This document shows, piece after piece, positions 5,038 to 5,126 of a stretch of 5,126 bases of DNA (position 1 is its first letter; each line of letters starts with the position of its first letter). A program made the position numbers and the translations under genes. Source of the DNA: Photorhabdus cinerea (lineage in GTDB: Bacteria > Pseudomonadota > Gammaproteobacteria > Enterobacterales > Enterobacteriaceae). The DNA is taken from contig NZ_PUJW01000064.1 in NCBI RefSeq assembly GCF_011189575.1, positions 1 through 5,126 on the forward strand. The letters run 5' to 3'. The notes under the pieces were generated by a model. That model saw only the letters and a program-made list of their open reading frames with translations. It had not been told where the DNA came from and ran no database searches.

Positions 5038-5126
5038 CCTGTTTTTTGTACAGATTGATATCAACTGATCGTAACGGACGGTATTTTCCAGCTCCTAACT
5101 TAAGATTATTACGCCAGATGTAATCT
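5038..5126. mobile_element. Interior of Tn3-family miniature element, right part
   Basis: This is sequence inside the right inverted repeat. Positions 5038-5053 mirror 73-88 of the left part. A 10-bp perfect palindrome TTGATATCAA lies at 5055-5064, and AGATTA/TAATCT form inverted arms at the very end (5103-5126). No reading frame of note, transposase or resolvase motif is visible. Joined to 1-88 in a circle, it completes a short, non-autonomous element. Confidence 0.55.

Noticed and set aside
1..5126. CRISPR array, tRNA or rRNA genes
   Set aside because: The only regular direct repeats are the iterons at the origin, and no cloverleaf or rRNA-like sequence was seen.

Overview
The window reads as a small, AT-rich gammaproteobacterial plasmid. 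It carries a theta-type Rep_3 replicon, a type II restriction-modification (RM) pair, remnants of a mobilization region, and the two ends of a Tn3-family miniature element. The host is not fixed by the sequence. The Rep_3 protein followed by a small helix-turn-helix/coiled-coil partner is common in Moraxellaceae, Morganellaceae and Pasteurellaceae plasmids.

Layout. Positions 1-126 and 5000-5126 are two parts of a transposon-like element. Each ends in an identical 38-bp Tn3-family inverted repeat whose GGGG tip faces the middle of the window. If the window is a circular plasmid cut inside this element, the element is about 253 bp with no transposase, which would make it a Tn3-derived miniature element (TIME/MITE class). 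Next to one tip (127-596, + strand) is a MobB-like membrane protein that has lost its 5' end. Next to the other tip (4908-5000, - strand) is the last ~30 codons of another gene, probably mobC-like. The flanking 5-mers do not match, so the element probably deleted the oriT/relaxase segment between them.

Positions 684-2720 (+) hold a complete C5-cytosine methyltransferase and, directly after its stop codon, a PD-(D/E)XK endonuclease that I relate to the Bpu10I group. No controller gene is present. The convergent gap 2721-2921 holds a good XerC/XerD (dif-like) site overlapping a strong 11/6/11 hairpin, which fits a plasmid dimer-resolution or pdif exchange site.

Positions 2922-4305 (-) form the replication operon: rep first, then the small DNA-binding gene, whose ribosome binding site overlaps the rep stop codon. 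Upstream of rep lie a strong promoter inside an inverted-repeat operator, iterons, an AT-rich tract, a perfect DnaA box and a compound hairpin. Together these make a typical iteron origin.

The parts fit a non-self-transmissible plasmid that is replicated by Rep and host DnaA, resolved by host Xer recombinases, and stabilised by the post-segregational effect of its RM system after losing mobilization. The main open questions are the deletion history, the recognition site of the RM pair, and the function of the dif-like site.
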